Source of the DNA: Oricola indica
GTDB lineage: Bacteria > Pseudomonadota > Alphaproteobacteria > Rhizobiales > Rhizobiaceae
DNA length: 64,000 nucleotides
Direction: 5' to 3'
NCBI RefSeq assembly: GCF_019966595.1
Contig: NZ_JAINFJ010000002.1
Span: forward strand, 615,530 to 679,529
In this document: piece by piece, positions 1-9,222 of the stretch
How the letters are laid out: each line of letters starts with the position of its first letter
How positions within the stretch are numbered: the first letter of the stretch is position 1
Program-made: the position numbers and the translations under genes
Notes under the pieces: generated by a model
The model's input: only the letters and a program-made list of their open reading frames with translations
Databases searched by the model: none
What the model was told of the DNA's origin: nothing

Positions 1-30
1 CTTGCTCATCAGGCCCATAATGTCGCGCAT
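1..30 (-). CDS. ybaB: YbaB/EbfC nucleoid-associated protein, N-terminal fragment
   Basis: Only the first ten codons lie in the window (MRDIMGLMSK, running off the left edge on the minus strand). This matches the start of the YbaB/EbfC DNA-binding family, which is normally encoded directly downstream of dnaX and upstream of recR. The ATG at position 30 is preceded by an AGGAG ribosome-binding site that overlaps the dnaX stop codon, so the two genes are probably co-transcribed and coupled. The identification rests on ten residues plus position. Confidence 0.75.
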   Translation of the reverse strand, partial: MRDIMGLMSK

Positions 31-41
31 GCGTGTAGCTC

Positions 42-1895
42 CTACAAATCGTCGGCCTCGTCAGGATCCAGCGGGATCTCCTGATCGTCGGGCGCCTGTT
101 CCAGCATATCGTCTTCGGTCGGGGTCTCGGCAAGGCGCACATCGATGATTTTCGCGCCGGGAAAGGCCGCGAGGATGGCGGCGACCTCCGGATCGCGGCT
201 GGCATCGGCAACGGCGGACTCGCGACGTTCGGTCTCGATTTCGTCCAGGGTCTCGCCGCCCGGCTCGCGCGAAAGCGACACGATCCAGCGAACGCCGGTC
301 CAGTCCTGCAGCCGTTTAGAGAGGTCGCCCAGAAGGGTGCGCGGCGCATCCTCCGTCAGGCTGACGGACAATTTCCCGGGTTCGATGGAAACCGGGCGCA
401 TGCATTTGCGGATATTGACCTTCATCAGCGGGTCGCGATGCCGGTCGGCAAGGTCCGCGAGGTCCTGCATGGAATAGACGGGAACCGACGGTTTCGCCGG
501 CTCCGGCTCGGGCGGCGGCGCTTCCTGGCGAACGGGTTCCGGCTCGGACGACACCAGCCGCATCGCCTGCGCTCCGCCGCTGCCCGCGCGCGCGGTCGGG
601 GCAGGCGAAGGGTTTTCGGCGGATGCCGGCGCCGCGGCCTGCGCAACCGCGCTCGCGCCATTTCCATTGCCGGAGGGCGCGGCGGAACCGGAGGAAAGCG
701 CCGGGCGTGTCGGCTCGCCGGAAGGCGCGTCGTCCAGCGCCTTGAGCGCTTCGTCCAGTGTCGGCAACGTCGCGGCATGGGCGAGACGGATCAGCACCAT
801 CTCGGCGGCAGCGACCGGGCGCGAGGAGAGTTCGGCCTCGGGGATGCCCTTCAGCAGCATCTGCCAGGCGCGCGACAGCACCTTGACCGGCAACTGTTTC
901 GCGAAAGCGATACCGCGGGTCTTCTCATCGGGCGTCAGGGACGGATCGTTGCCGACCGCCTCGGGCACGAAACGCAACCGCGTCACGAGATGGGTGAAAT
1001 CGGCAAGATCGGTGAGCACGACCGCCGGGTCGGCGCCGACATCGTACTGGGCGCGAAATTCGTCAAGCGCGGCGGCGATGCGGCCGGCCATCAGGTGTTC
1101 GAAGAGATCGATCACGCGGGCGCGGTCGGCAAGGCCCAGCATGGAGCGCACCGCCTCGGCGTCGACCCTGCCGGAGCCGTGGGCGATGGCCTGGTCGAGG
1201 ATCGAAAGCGAATCGCGCACCGAACCTTCGGCGGCGCGCGCGATCATGGCTAGCGCCTGCTCGTCGGCCTTCACCGATTCGAGATCGGAAATCTTGCGCA
1301 GATGCGCCGCCAGTTCGGCGGTGTCGATGCGGCGCAGATCGAAGCGCTGGCAGCGCGACAGGACCGTGATCGGCACCTTGCGAATCTCGGTCGTCGCGAA
1401 GATGAATTTTACATGCTCCGGCGGCTCCTCGAGCGTCTTCAGCAGGCCGTTGAAGGCCTGCGTGGAAAGCATGTGGACTTCATCGATGATGTAGACCTTG
1501 TAGCGCGCCGAGACGGGGCGGTAGCGCACTTGCTCGATGATCTCGCGGATATCGTCGATACCGGTGTGGGAAGCGGCGTCCATCTCGATGACATCGACAT
1601 GACGGCCTTCCATGATCGCGGCGCAATGCTCGCCCATTTCAGGCAGATCGATGCGCGGCTCGTGGACGCTATCGGTCTCGTAATTGAGCGCGCGGGCGAG
1701 AATGCGTGCCGTCGTTGTCTTGCCGACACCCCTGACTCCCGTAAGCATCCAGGCCTGCGCGATACGATTGGCGGCAAACGCGTTCTTGAGCGTGCGCACC
1801 ATCGGCTCCTGGCCGATCAGGTCGGAGAAATCGCGCGGGCGATATTTGCGCGCGAGAACGCGATAGGGGGCCTGCGATGCGGGGGTGTCGCTCAT
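42..1895 (-). CDS. dnaX: DNA polymerase III subunit gamma/tau
   Basis: 617-aa clamp-loader ATPase subunit. The AAA+ domain fills about residues 10-240: P-loop GVRGVGKTTTAR (about 53-64), Walker B with IIDEVHMLS (about 136-144), and the sensor stretch FATTEIRKVPITVLSRCQRF. A Pro/Ala-rich linker (about 385-470) leads to the tau-type C-terminal polymerase-interaction domain. The zinc module between Walker A and B that has four cysteines in E. coli DnaX keeps only one (GEHCAAIMEG). I believe this is usual in Rhizobiales homologues. I see no A-rich slippery heptamer on the coding strand, so a programmed gamma frameshift is not indicated. It is followed by ybaB 11 bp downstream. Confidence 0.97.
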   Translation of the reverse strand: MSDTPASQAPYRVLARKYRPRDFSDLIGQEPMVRTLKNAFAANRIAQAWMLTGVRGVGKTTTARILARALNYETDSVHEPRIDLPEMGEHCAAIMEGRHVDVIEMDAASHTGIDDIREIIEQVRYRPVSARYKVYIIDEVHMLSTQAFNGLLKTLEEPPEHVKFIFATTEIRKVPITVLSRCQRFDLRRIDTAELAAHLRKISDLESVKADEQALAMIARAAEGSVRDSLSILDQAIAHGSGRVDAEAVRSMLGLADRARVIDLFEHLMAGRIAAALDEFRAQYDVGADPAVVLTDLADFTHLVTRLRFVPEAVGNDPSLTPDEKTRGIAFAKQLPVKVLSRAWQMLLKGIPEAELSSRPVAAAEMVLIRLAHAATLPTLDEALKALDDAPSGEPTRPALSSGSAAPSGNGNGASAVAQAAAPASAENPSPAPTARAGSGGAQAMRLVSSEPEPVRQEAPPPEPEPAKPSVPVYSMQDLADLADRHRDPLMKVNIRKCMRPVSIEPGKLSVSLTEDAPRTLLGDLSKRLQDWTGVRWIVSLSREPGGETLDEIETERRESAVADASRDPEVAAILAAFPGAKIIDVRLAETPTEDDMLEQAPDDQEIPLDPDEADDL

Positions 1896-1973
1896 ACGTC
1901 CTGTCTAAAGCGATTCATGCCGGAGCGAAAGCGCGGCGCGCCCGAATCCGGCTTTGGCAGACAGATGAAGGGT

Positions 1974-2070
1974 GGGAGGCTGGCACGGTGACCCGTGCCA
2001 TGGCTCGTTAGGGCTGCTTCCTTCCGGACCTGACCCGGTTGGCGAGTGGCTCGTCCACCACCAACCTCCC
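1974..2070 (-). ncRNA. ffs: Signal recognition particle RNA, small bacterial (4.5S) type
   Basis: The minus strand carries the universally conserved SRP domain IV core (GTCAGGTCCGGAAGGAAGCA, about 2010-2035) at the tip of a long hairpin. The ends pair: ggttgg/gggagg-type arms at 2065-2074 complement 1970-1979, giving a transcript of about 97-105 nt. It binds Ffh to form the signal recognition particle that targets membrane proteins. Its location between dnaX and a HIT-family gene is familiar in Rhizobiales. Exact ends are estimated from the terminal stem. Confidence 0.93.
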
Positions 2071-2140
2071 ACCCGCGATATCGTATTTCGGCGCACCAAA
2101 AGCAAGTCGCGCGCACGGAAAAAACTGCTATTGTGGGCAC

Positions 2141-2545
2141 ATGGTAGAATTTTCGCTCGATCCAAAGCTCGAGAAGGACACGTATTTCGTCGCCAATATC
2201 GGCCTTTGCCGGTTGTTGTTGATGGATGACAGCCGGTTTCCCTGGCTGATCCTGGTGCCGCAGCGCGGCGGCATCAGCGAGGTCCACAACTTGTCACCCC
2301 TCGACCAGACGATGCTCACCTTCGAGACGGTAAGCGTATCCGAACGGCTGAAAGCCGCGACGGGTTGCGACAAGATCAATGCCGCCGCGCTCGGCAATCA
2401 GGTTCCGCAACTGCACATGCACGTGATCGCCCGTTTCAAGGACGATGCAGCCTGGCCCAATCCCGTTTGGGGTTCCGGTGAGGCTGAGCCGTATGACCAA
2501 CAGGCGGCGCACGATTTCATCAAGAACTTCATGGCCGATTTCTGA
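2141..2545 (+). CDS. HIT family (histidine triad) protein
   Basis: 134-aa protein of the HIT nucleotide hydrolase/transferase superfamily. The C-terminal signature reads PQLHMHVIAR: the middle (nucleophilic) and last histidines of the triad are present, but the first position is Gln rather than His. The region before it (AALGNQVPQ) also fits the family. The ATG at 2141 (MVEFSLDPKL) is chosen because longer in-frame readings would run back through the SRP RNA. The physiological substrate is unknown. Homologues are usually called HIT domain-containing protein. Confidence 0.88.
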   Translation: MVEFSLDPKLEKDTYFVANIGLCRLLLMDDSRFPWLILVPQRGGISEVHNLSPLDQTMLTFETVSVSERLKAATGCDKINAAALGNQVPQLHMHVIARFKDDAAWPNPVWGSGEAEPYDQQAAHDFIKNFMADF

Positions 2546-2632
2546 CCGAGGATGCTTTGCCCCCGAGGCTGCGTTGCGGCATAACGCCATGACGCGCCGG
2601 GCCTTGCGAACCGGTACGCCCAAGCGAGGATA

Positions 2633-3586
2633 ATGATGACGATTCGACTGGCCGATGCGCCCCATCCCGATGCGTCGAGCGAAACAGGTTTTGCCGGCAA
2701 CCGGCTGGAACGCCGCTCGGAGAAGCGCAATGCCGACAGCGCGCGTGACGCGCTCAGGGATGGCCGCGCGCATCTCTACCTGCTTGCGGAGGGGCGCGTG
2801 CTTCTCAAGCACGACGAGGAGATTTTCGATCCACTCTTCGCGCCGAGCGAGGTCATCGATCTGGAGGTGGATTTCGAGGAAGCGATCCTGCTCGGTTTCG
2901 AGGAAGACGAAACGCCGGTCCTCGCCGCCCATTCCGGCGTCGAGACGGATGATCTGCCGAATTACCTCAAGGCGATCGACCTGCGCTCGGTCTACACGCA
3001 AGGCCTCGTGCCGCCGCACCGGCTTGGCGTCATCGCCCAGGCCGCCGCGCTGGTTTCGTGGAACCGAACGCATCGCTTCTGCTCTCGCTGTGGACATGCA
3101 AGCGAGATCACCGATGGCGGCTACAAGCGCATCTGCCCGAACTGCGAGGCGATGCATTTTCCCCGCACCGACCCGGTGGTGATCATGCTCGCCGTCGCGC
3201 CCGATAACGAGAAATGCCTGCTCGGGCGCAGTCCGCATTTCGGCGAAGGCATGTATTCCTGCCTCGCCGGCTTCGTGGAGCCGGGCGAAACGATCGAAAA
3301 CGCGGTGCGCCGCGAGACGGAGGAAGAAAGCGGCATCCGTGTGGGCAAGGTCGCCTATTACGCAAGCCAGCCCTGGCCCTTCCCGCACACGCTGATGATC
3401 GGGTGCCACGCCGTCGCCGAAACGGAAGAGATCAGGATCGACGACGAACTGGAAGACTGCCGCTGGTTCAGCCGCGCGGATGTGCGCAGCATGCTGGAAA
3501 ACACCCACAAGCAGGGCCTGAGGGTCCCGCCCCCCGGCGCGATCGCCACGCATCTGATCCGCGCCTGGACCGAACAGGAGGAATGA
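2633..3586 (+). CDS. nudC: NAD(H) pyrophosphatase / NAD-capped RNA decapping hydrolase NudC
   Basis: 317-aa Nudix hydrolase with the NudC architecture: an N-terminal domain (1-125), a four-Cys zinc ribbon (FCSRCG ... ICPNCE, about 144-166) and a Nudix domain. The Nudix box GFVEPGETIENAVRRETEEE is intact (about 213-235), followed by the NADH-specificity motif SQPWPFPHTLM, with Thr where many family members have Ser. NudC cleaves NAD(H) to NMN(H) and AMP and removes NAD caps from RNA. A second ATG lies one codon in. The stop overlaps the start of the next gene (ATGA), indicating translational coupling. Confidence 0.95.
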   Translation: MMTIRLADAPHPDASSETGFAGNRLERRSEKRNADSARDALRDGRAHLYLLAEGRVLLKHDEEIFDPLFAPSEVIDLEVDFEEAILLGFEEDETPVLAAHSGVETDDLPNYLKAIDLRSVYTQGLVPPHRLGVIAQAAALVSWNRTHRFCSRCGHASEITDGGYKRICPNCEAMHFPRTDPVVIMLAVAPDNEKCLLGRSPHFGEGMYSCLAGFVEPGETIENAVRRETEEESGIRVGKVAYYASQPWPFPHTLMIGCHAVAETEEIRIDDELEDCRWFSRADVRSMLENTHKQGLRVPPPGAIATHLIRAWTEQEE

Positions 3587-4137
3587 ACATGCTGAAACAG
3601 GATTGGGACAAGGACGTGCTCGGCTTCTGGTTTTCGGAGCTGACGCCGGAGCAGTGGTACAAGAAGGACGACGATGTCGACGCGACAATCGTCGAGCGGT
3701 TCGGCGCGCTGCACGAAACCATTGCCGGCACCGACAACGCGGTGCTGGCCGCATCGCGCGACAGCGCGCTTGCGGCGATCATCGTGCTCGACCAGTTCGC
3801 ACGCAACATGTTCCGCGGATCGCCGAAAAGCTTTGCGGGCGACGCCAAGGCGCGCGCGCTCTCCAATGCCGCGCTGGAGGCCGGCTTCGACACGGATATG
3901 AACGACAACGAGAAGCAGTTCCTCTACATGCCGTTCATGCATTCGGAGACGCTGGCCGACCAGAACAAGTCGGTCGCGCTGTTCGAGGCACTCGGCAAGG
4001 AAAACAACTTGAAATATGCGCGGCTGCACCGCGATCCGATCCTCGCCTTCGGCCAGTTCCCGCACCGAAACGCGGTTCTCGGCCGGCCGACCTCCCCCGC
4101 CGAGAAGGCGTGGATCGAGGAGCATGGCGGCTTCTGA
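3583..4137 (+). CDS. DUF924 family protein
   Basis: 184-aa protein. It has the DUF924 pattern: an N-terminal FWF motif (DVLGFWFSELTPEQWY), central LDQFARNMFRGSP, then NEKQFLYMPFMHSE and a C-terminal ILAFGQFPHRNAVLGR. The family is all-alpha and TPR-like, with no established reaction. The ATG at 3583 overlaps the nudC stop (ATGA); an alternative ATG lies at 3589. Co-translation with nudC suggests linked expression, but no function should be inferred from that. Confidence 0.9.
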   Translation: MNMLKQDWDKDVLGFWFSELTPEQWYKKDDDVDATIVERFGALHETIAGTDNAVLAASRDSALAAIIVLDQFARNMFRGSPKSFAGDAKARALSNAALEAGFDTDMNDNEKQFLYMPFMHSETLADQNKSVALFEALGKENNLKYARLHRDPILAFGQFPHRNAVLGRPTSPAEKAWIEEHGGF

Positions 4138-4167
4138 TCGGGCGGCGCATCCGGGGCTTGGGCGATC

Positions 4168-5592
4168 ATGGCATCATCCGGCGAAGGCCGATACTCCGAC
4201 ATCGCGATGCGGATTGCGCGCATGCCGGAAAGCGGAGCCGATCCGGACAACATCGCCCGGCTGATCGACGAGAACCGCGATCCGGAGCTCTTCTGGTGGA
4301 TTTGTGACCGGGGCACGATGACACCCCGCATCCCGGCGCTGCAGGCCATGATGGAGATGCTGTTCCATCCCGACATCGACCTGCATCCGCATGCCGTGGG
4401 CGAAACGCTCGATCAAATCGCCTATCACGCCCCTGTTTCGGTCGTCGAAGCCTATCTGTCGCGCATGGAAAGGCTGATCGCCGATGCACCCGACCGCGCG
4501 GCCGATTGCTGGACCGACCTGGCGCAGACCCTCACCGAACGCATGACGGCGGCCGGGCGGGACGATCTCGCCGCGCGTATCGCGCCGATCGACCAGGCGG
4601 TGGAAAACAACCTCGCAGAGCAGGATGAGCGAGCCATGAGGGCCGCGCTCGAACGGTTCGATGTCGTGGCGGCCGGCGACTGGCAATCCGGCGATATCGA
4701 CGCGGCTGTCGCGACTTTCGACGATTGCGATGCATGGCGGGAGCTGTTTCCCGACATGCTCGCAGCCCTCGAAACACGGCGGCATGACACCTTCTGGTCG
4801 ACCCTGCTGATGCGATCCATTTGGAAAAGGCCCCATCAGTTCCATCGTCTCGCGGATGAAGCGATCGGAGGCCTGATCGTCGACGCCCTCGAAAAGAACG
4901 ACGAGAGGCCGGTCACGGCAGCAGCGAAAGCAGGACTTGTGGCGATCGCCGATCGCGACCTGCCCCTCTCCTGTGCCGCGCTGGAAGAGGCGGCGCGTAG
5001 CGCCGGGGCGCGCTTCGGCGTGGATTTCGAAAGCCACGGCATTCCCTGGAATGCGCCCGAGATACGGTTCGCGCTTTACGGTCTCGTGGACCGTGCGCCC
5101 TATTACGCCGTTTCGCGCGAGGACCGGTTCGCCGTTGCTGCCGGCTTCTGGTCGAGCGGTCCATTCGGTGCGCCAGACGCGCCTGTTTCGGACCGGCCGA
5201 CCCTGGCGGATGCGGACCGGTTGATCGCGCTGCTCGGTTCCCGCGATGCCGAACCGGTCGTGCCGACCGGCGCCGCAACATGGTGGAACGACCTGGTCTG
5301 GCGGCACAATTTCCTCCTGCGCCTGAGCGACGCGCTCGACAGGAGGGAGATCGCTCCGACAGAGGCGGCCGGCCGCTGTATCCTGCACGCGATGTGGGCG
5401 AACAGCGATGCCGGCGTCACAACGTCCGCGAATGCGGCCGCCGCATTCCTGCGCCACGGTGGCGATCCGGCATGGCGAAACCGGCTGTTCTGGGCCGCAC
5501 TCGAAGCATCCGAGCGGCATGCGGCGCCGTCGGACAGACTGGACGATGCACTGAACGACGTCATGCGACTGGGCCAAGACCCGACGGAATAG
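4168..5592 (+). CDS. Conserved hypothetical protein, 474 aa, function unknown
   Basis: I do not recognise the family. The protein is soluble, acidic and rich in Ala, Asp, Leu and Trp. It looks helical, with short repeated segments of HEAT/TPR-like character (for example around 60-150 and 190-290), no signal peptide and no membrane span. It starts 30 bp after the DUF924 gene in the same direction, so it probably shares the nudC transcript. The Shine-Dalgarno signal is weak. A long open frame on the opposite strand over the same stretch has an Arg/Cys/Gly-rich composition typical of antisense shadows, so the plus-strand reading is preferred. Confidence 0.7.
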   Translation: MASSGEGRYSDIAMRIARMPESGADPDNIARLIDENRDPELFWWICDRGTMTPRIPALQAMMEMLFHPDIDLHPHAVGETLDQIAYHAPVSVVEAYLSRMERLIADAPDRAADCWTDLAQTLTERMTAAGRDDLAARIAPIDQAVENNLAEQDERAMRAALERFDVVAAGDWQSGDIDAAVATFDDCDAWRELFPDMLAALETRRHDTFWSTLLMRSIWKRPHQFHRLADEAIGGLIVDALEKNDERPVTAAAKAGLVAIADRDLPLSCAALEEAARSAGARFGVDFESHGIPWNAPEIRFALYGLVDRAPYYAVSREDRFAVAAGFWSSGPFGAPDAPVSDRPTLADADRLIALLGSRDAEPVVPTGAATWWNDLVWRHNFLLRLSDALDRREIAPTEAAGRCILHAMWANSDAGVTTSANAAAAFLRHGGDPAWRNRLFWAALEASERHAAPSDRLDDALNDVMRLGQDPTE

Positions 5593-5626
5593 CCTCGACA
5601 ACACCGATAATCGACGCGAAATGACG

Positions 5627-5654
5627 TTTACATTTACGTTTACGTTTACGTAAA
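5627..5654. promoter_or_regulatory. Tandem TTTACG operator upstream of fadD (LiuR/MerR-type box)
   Basis: Four head-to-tail hexamers (TTTACA then three TTTACG) end in TAAA. The last 16 bases form TTTACG-TTTA-CGTAAA, an inverted repeat with 4-bp spacing. From memory this resembles the operator of MerR-family LiuR-type regulators of fatty-acid and branched-chain amino-acid degradation in Proteobacteria. It lies about 120 bp upstream of fadD, which fits. No MerR gene is in this window, so the regulator is inferred. Confidence 0.6.
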
Positions 5655-5773
5655 AATACTTGCATCGCCCGCTCACGCGAAATATGTCACCGTGATATGG
5701 TCACATATGCGGGCGACAGTCGCGTTTCGGGAGGAACCGCCGCAGCGACATCGGCACGCAGGGGAGGAAAGAA

Positions 5774-7468
5774 ATGGCTGACGCATCGCAGGTCGTATCC
5801 GCCTATGCACAGAAACCCTGGCTGAGGAGCTATCCCGAAGGCGTTCCCGCTGACATGGGCGAACTGGGCTACGAGTCGCTGGCCGAAATGGCCGCGATCT
5901 GCACCCGGAAATATGCCGACAAGCGCGCCTTCACCTGCATGGACAAGTCCATGACCTATGCGGAACTGGACGCCGCATCGCAGGCTTTCGGTGCCTATTT
6001 GCAATCGCTTGGGCTGGAAAAGGGCGACCGGGTCGCGCTAATGATGCCGAACATCCTGCAATATCCGGTTGCGCTTTACGGTGTGCTGCGCGCGGGCATG
6101 ACGGTCGTCAACGTCAATCCGCTCTACACGCCGCGAGAACTGGAACACCAACTCAAGGATTCGGGCGCCAAGGCCATCGTCATCCTTGAGAATTTCGCCC
6201 ACACGCTGCAGCAGGTCATCGCGAGGACCGACGTGAAGCACGTCGTCGTCACCTCCATGGGTGATCTGATGGGCCTGAAGGGCCACATCGTCAATTTCGT
6301 GGTCCGCAAGGTCAAGAAGATGGTGCCGGCATGGTCGATCCCCGGCCATGCGGGGTTCAAGGCGATCCTTGCCGCCGGTCGCGGCAAGACGCTGCAGCCC
6401 GTCGAGATTGATCGCGATGACGTGGCGTTCCTGCAATATACCGGCGGGACGACCGGGGTTTCCAAGGGCGCGACGCTGACCCATGGCAATGTGCTGGCCA
6501 ATGTCCGCCAAAACGACCACTGGGTCGAGGTCGCATATGCGGCGCGCGGCAAGCCGGAAACCGTCACCTATATGTGCGCCTTGCCGCTCTATCATATCTT
6601 CGCACTGACGGTGAACGCGATCTGCGGCATGGACCAGGGCGGACACAACGTGCTGATCCCCAACCCGCGCGACATTCCGGGCTTCGTCAAGGAACTCGGA
6701 AAATACGAGTGGAACTTCTTCGCGGGCCTCAACACGCTGTTCAACGCGTTGCTCAACAACGAGGATTTCCGCAAGCTCGATTTCTCGTCGGTCCGGCTCG
6801 TCATGGGCGGCGGCATGGCCGTGCAGAAGCCGGTCGCCGAACGCTGGCGCGAGGTGACGGGCACGGTCATCTACGAAGGTTACGGCCTGTCGGAGACATC
6901 GCCGGTCGCAACCGCCAACCCCTTCGACGCGCCCGAGTTCACGGGCACGATCGGCCTGCCGCTGCCCTCCACCGACATCGCCATTCGCGACGAGGACGGT
7001 CATGATGTCCCGCTCGGCGAGGTTGGCGAGATCTGTATTCGCGGGCCGCAGGTCATGGCAGGCTACTGGAACCGGCCCGACGAGACCGAAAATGTCATGA
7101 CCGCCGACGGCTATTTCCGCTCGGGCGACATGGGGTTCATGGACGAGACCGGCCGCACCAAGATCGTCGACCGCAAGAAGGACATGATCCTGGTCTCGGG
7201 CTTCAACGTCTATCCCAACGAGGTCGAGGAAGTCGCCGCTTCGCATCCGGGCATCCTCGAGGCGGCTGCCATCGGCGTTCCGGATGAGAAGTCCGGCGAG
7301 GTGGTCAAGCTTTTCGTCGTGCGCAAGGACGACAGCGTCACCGAGGCTGTCGTCAAGAAGCACTGCGAGGCCAACCTGACCGGCTACAAGCGGCCGAAAT
7401 TCATCGAGTTCCGCGACGAGTTGCCGAAGACCAATGTCGGCAAGATCCTCCGCCGCGAATTGCGCTGA
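5774..7468 (+). CDS. fadD: Long-chain fatty acid--CoA ligase
   Basis: 564-aa acyl-adenylate-forming enzyme (ANL superfamily) that activates long-chain fatty acids to acyl-CoA for beta-oxidation. Motifs: AMP-binding P-loop YTGGTTGVSKGATLTH (about 221-236), A5-type YEGYGLSETSP (about 372-382), the hinge region with DRKKDMILVSGFNVYPNEVEE (about 476-496) and the C-terminal catalytic Lys in KTNVGKILRRELR. Length and motifs match FadD rather than short-chain acyl-CoA synthetases. It is preceded by GGGGAGGAAAGAA and by a TTTACG-repeat operator, suggesting control by a lipid-catabolism regulator. It converges tail-to-tail with the next gene, 2 bp apart. Confidence 0.93.
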   Translation: MADASQVVSAYAQKPWLRSYPEGVPADMGELGYESLAEMAAICTRKYADKRAFTCMDKSMTYAELDAASQAFGAYLQSLGLEKGDRVALMMPNILQYPVALYGVLRAGMTVVNVNPLYTPRELEHQLKDSGAKAIVILENFAHTLQQVIARTDVKHVVVTSMGDLMGLKGHIVNFVVRKVKKMVPAWSIPGHAGFKAILAAGRGKTLQPVEIDRDDVAFLQYTGGTTGVSKGATLTHGNVLANVRQNDHWVEVAYAARGKPETVTYMCALPLYHIFALTVNAICGMDQGGHNVLIPNPRDIPGFVKELGKYEWNFFAGLNTLFNALLNNEDFRKLDFSSVRLVMGGGMAVQKPVAERWREVTGTVIYEGYGLSETSPVATANPFDAPEFTGTIGLPLPSTDIAIRDEDGHDVPLGEVGEICIRGPQVMAGYWNRPDETENVMTADGYFRSGDMGFMDETGRTKIVDRKKDMILVSGFNVYPNEVEEVAASHPGILEAAAIGVPDEKSGEVVKLFVVRKDDSVTEAVVKKHCEANLTGYKRPKFIEFRDELPKTNVGKILRRELR

Positions 7469-7470
7469 CC

Positions 7471-9057
7471 CTATCCCGCCGGTAGTTCGACCCGGCGGGT
7501 CACGCCGATATTCTCCAGAAACGTCTCGTCATGGCTAACGACGAGCAGCGCGCCGTCATAGGCGCGCAGGCCCGCCTCGACGGTTTCGATCGACGCGATG
7601 TCGAGATGGTTTGTCGGTTCGTCGAGGACCAGAAGGTCCGGCGGTTTCGGGCCGCCGAAGACGCAGGCGAGCCCGGCGCGCAGCATCTGTCCGCCGCTCA
7701 GCGAGGCGACCGGCCTGAGCGCCGCATCGGCACGGAACATGAAGCGCGCCAGCGCGGCGCGGCAGGCATTGTCGGTCGCGTCCGGGTGAAGGCGCCGGAA
7801 ATTCTCGAGGATCGAGAGTGACGGGTCGAGAATCGTGATCTGCTGGTCGAGAAAGGCGATATCGCCTGCGACGCGCACCATACCGGCGAACGGCGCGAGC
7901 CTGCCCGTCGCCAGCGCAAGCAGGGTCGTCTTGCCGGAGCCGTTCGGCCCGGTCACGGAGACACGCTCGGGTCCGGTGAGAACGAAATCAAGGTCGCGGA
8001 TTACGGGCGACGCCGGATCATATCCGCCCGTCACCCCCTCCATCGCCAACACCGTGCGGCCCGCCGGCAGGCCGGTCGGGGGAAGGGAAACGGTCAGCGG
8101 ATCGAGCACCTCCACGCGCTCGCGCGCCGCGGCGGCCTGTTCCGCCGCCTCGCCCTGACGCCGTTCGGCAAGCCGCGCCTTGGCGCCTCCCGTCGCTTCG
8201 CTGGTGTCCTTCATCTTGCCGAGCAGGATGCGCGGCACGCCACCTTCCGCCTTCTTGCGCCGGCCGGCGGAATCGCGTCGCGCCTGGCGCTCGGCGGCCT
8301 GGCGGCTCCGGCGCGCGATATCGGCCTCCTGCTTTTCCGCGACATCGAGTTCGTGATGCGCGGCGGCCAGTTCGAGCGCCTTGCGTTCCGCATAATGGCT
8401 CCAGTTGCCGCCATAGGCGGTGGCGCCCAAAGAGGTGAGTTCGACAATCGCGTCCATGGTTTCCAGTAATTCGCGGTCATGGCTGACCACGATCGCGCCC
8501 GCGCGCCACGTGGCCAGAAGCGACGTGACGGCCTCCCTGCCCTCGCGGTCGAGATTGTTGGTCGGCTCGTCGAGCAGCAGGAAATCCGGTTCGACGAAGA
8601 CAAGCGCCGCCAGACGGGCGCGGGTCTGCTGGCCGCCGGACAGGGTGGCAAGCGTCGTATCGGGAGAGACATCGAGGCCCAGGCGGGCAAGCGCCGCTTC
8701 CATGCGGGCTTCGAGCGTCCAGTCGGCATCGGCCAGATCATCGGCGGTCGCCTCACCGCGCTCGGCGCGCTGCAGGAGCGCAAGCGCATCGCGCACGCCG
8801 AAGAGTCCGGCAACCGTCTCGCCGGCAGGCGCGGTCACCGCCTGGCGTAACAAGGCGACGGATCCGCCGACCGCAACCGATCCCGCGCTCGGCGGCAGAT
8901 TACCGGCGACGATGTTCAGAAGGGTCGACTTGCCCGTTCCGTTGCGGCCGACAAGGCCGGTTCGGATCGGACCGAAAGAAAGATCGAGGCCCGAAAGAAC
9001 GGACGTCCCGTCAGGCGCGGACCATGAAATGCTGGAAAGTGTGATTGTGGCGGACAT
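7471..9057 (-). CDS. ABC-F family ATP-binding cassette protein (duplicated ATPase)
   Basis: 528-aa soluble protein with two ABC ATPase domains and no membrane segments, characteristic of ABC-F translation factors. The first half has Walker A GRNGTGKSTLL and LSGGQQTRARLA followed by LLLDEPTNNLD. The second half has [21 protein letters not shown] and LVLDEPTNHLD. A charged Arg/Lys/Ala-rich linker (about 240-305) joins them. The chosen start is ATG 9057 (MSATITLSSISW), where homology begins; an in-frame extension reaches 9123 but adds a non-conserved leader. Members act on the ribosome in translation or antibiotic resistance; the subtype cannot be fixed here. Confidence 0.92.
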   Translation of the reverse strand: MSATITLSSISWSAPDGTSVLSGLDLSFGPIRTGLVGRNGTGKSTLLNIVAGNLPPSAGSVAVGGSVALLRQAVTAPAGETVAGLFGVRDALALLQRAERGEATADDLADADWTLEARMEAALARLGLDVSPDTTLATLSGGQQTRARLAALVFVEPDFLLLDEPTNNLDREGREAVTSLLATWRAGAIVVSHDRELLETMDAIVELTSLGATAYGGNWSHYAERKALELAAAHHELDVAEKQEADIARRSRQAAERQARRDSAGRRKKAEGGVPRILLGKMKDTSEATGGAKARLAERRQGEAAEQAAAARERVEVLDPLTVSLPPTGLPAGRTVLAMEGVTGGYDPASPVIRDLDFVLTGPERVSVTGPNGSGKTTLLALATGRLAPFAGMVRVAGDIAFLDQQITILDPSLSILENFRRLHPDATDNACRAALARFMFRADAALRPVASLSGGQMLRAGLACVFGGPKPPDLLVLDEPTNHLDIASIETVEAGLRAYDGALLVVSHDETFLENIGVTRRVELPAG

Positions 9058-9222
9058 GAAGCTGGAATTCCCCGTGGGCAAGGCAAGGCGGCATTGCATT
9101 CGGGTTGAAATCCATGTCGGCACACATCCTGTTCGATTGAAGCTGGGCAGTATCTAGATCGTCGGGCGCGGCCGTTCAAGACTGCCACGCCCGGCGGAGT
9201 TCACGGACAGAAAGCAGTTACC

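Noticed and set aside
42..1895. Programmed frameshift site for a gamma form of DnaX
   Set aside because: No A-rich slippery heptamer is present on the coding strand.
4174..5676. A 500-codon minus-strand frame opposite the unknown 474-aa gene
   Set aside because: It begins in the TTTACG operator repeats (VNVNVNV) and has an Arg/Cys/Gly-rich non-protein-like composition. The plus frame continues the nudC gene series.
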